A stretch of DNA of 5,703 nt, from NCBI GenBank assembly GCA_009843005.1, contig VYEH01000197.1:1-5703 (forward strand). The letters are read 5' to 3'. Below are positions 5,256 through 5,703 of the stretch, piece after piece. The DNA comes from Pseudomonadota bacterium (GTDB lineage: Bacteria; Pseudomonadota; Gammaproteobacteria; Steroidobacterales; Rariloculaceae). Every line of letters starts with the position of its first letter. Positions within the stretch are counted from its first letter, which is position 1. A program made the translations under genes and the position numbers. The notes under the pieces are model-generated. The model was given only the letters and a program-made list of their open reading frames with translations. It ran no database searches and was not told where the DNA came from.

Positions 5256-5703
5256 CTATTCTCTTATGGTCGCCTTGAGATCGCGCTCCAGATGCCGCGT
5301 GGTGGATGCCACGATCCGATCCGCCTCCGTGTCGGTAAGAGTGCGCGATCTGTCCTGTAAAATCAAGCCCAAAGCGACACTTTTTCGGCCTGAATCTATC
5401 CCCTTGCCGCGGTAGATATCGAAAATCGTCACGTCGTTCAACGCGTCTCCGGCGGCCTGCAGGACGCACCGCAGCAACCGGTCGGAGGACACGTCGTCGT
5501 CGACCACCGCAGCAATATCGCGTCGCAACGAGGGAAACTTCGAATACTCCCTGTATCGGGGGACCCTGGCCCGGGCCGTCCTTTCCAGTTGCATCGCAAA
5601 CAGGATCGCCGGCCGTTTCCAGCCCATTCTGCCCTGCAGGCGGGGATGCAGGACCCCCAGCCAGCCGGCGGCTTCGTCTCCCAGCATCAGGCGGGCACTC
5701 TGG
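5256..5703 (-). CDS. pheT: Phenylalanyl-tRNA synthetase beta subunit, C-terminal part
   Basis: The last 148 residues of PheT, with the frame open through the right edge. PheT is the large subunit of the alpha2-beta2 enzyme that charges tRNA-Phe. Seen: GWLGVLHPRLQ near the start of the fragment, from the end of the catalytic-like fold. The FDX-ACB domain follows, with YSKFPSLRRDIAAVVDDDV, FDIYRGKGIDSGRKSVALGL and LQDRSRTLTDTEADRIV, ending HLERDLKATIRE and a TAG stop at 5256-5258. In the alpha2-beta2 enzymes this domain contacts the tRNA anticodon region. The methionine at 5687 is internal and is not a start. pheT is followed after 10 bases by ihfA, the standard gammaproteobacterial arrangement, with pheS expected upstream outside the window. 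Confidence 0.96.
   Translation of the reverse strand, partial: QSARLMLGDEAAGWLGVLHPRLQGRMGWKRPAILFAMQLERTARARVPRYREYSKFPSLRRDIAAVVDDDVSSDRLLRCVLQAAGDALNDVTIFDIYRGKGIDSGRKSVALGLILQDRSRTLTDTEADRIVASTTRHLERDLKATIRE

Noticed and set aside
1..5703. CRISPR array, insertion sequence, toxin-antitoxin or defence system
   Set aside because: No regularly spaced repeats, transposase-like protein, terminal inverted repeats or known defence domains are visible; nearly all the sequence is covered by recognised genes.

Overview
The window looks like a piece of chromosome from a fairly GC-rich gammaproteobacterium. The main evidence is the block at the right end, read on the minus strand: pheT, ihfA, a MerR-type regulator gene, then tRNA-Pro(GGG). 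This order is familiar from Pseudomonas and related gammaproteobacteria. The IHF-alpha and MerR-like proteins also match the gammaproteobacterial forms almost word for word. I cannot name the genus.

Layout, left to right. (1) Positions 1-696, minus strand: the N-terminal 232 residues of a periplasmic substrate-binding protein of the branched-chain amino acid type (LivK-like, ABC transport), cut by the left edge. (2) Positions 697-883: a divergent intergenic region with one perfect inverted repeat and one GC-rich stem-loop. (3) Positions 884-2596, plus strand: a 570-residue AidB-type acyl-CoA dehydrogenase with a textbook ribosome binding site and an unusual in-frame repeat insertion. (4) Positions 2597-2631: a 35-base convergent gap filled mostly by a bulged hairpin. 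(5) Positions 2632-4332, minus strand: ilvD, dihydroxy-acid dehydratase of the short type. (6) Positions 4398-4474, minus strand: tRNA-Pro(GGG) with encoded CCA. (7) Positions 4606-4962: the MerR-like regulator gene. (8) Positions 4943-5245: ihfA. (9) Positions 5256-5703: the C-terminal part of pheT, cut by the right edge.

The genes on the right form a tight minus-strand series. pheT and ihfA are 10 bases apart and ihfA and the MerR-like gene overlap by 20 bases, so these three are very probably one transcript. The tRNA and then ilvD follow on the same strand and may be reached by read-through or have their own promoters. The aidB-like gene converges on ilvD and diverges from the substrate-binding protein gene. 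IlvD makes the keto-acid precursors of valine, leucine and isoleucine, the binding protein is of the branched-chain amino acid type, and AidB is related to isovaleryl-CoA dehydrogenase. A shared branched-chain theme is possible but rests only on proximity.

I see no mobile element, CRISPR array, toxin-antitoxin pair or defence gene. The window is mainly core housekeeping content. The items most worth a second look are the repeat insertion in the AidB-like protein and the inverted repeats in the non-coding gaps.
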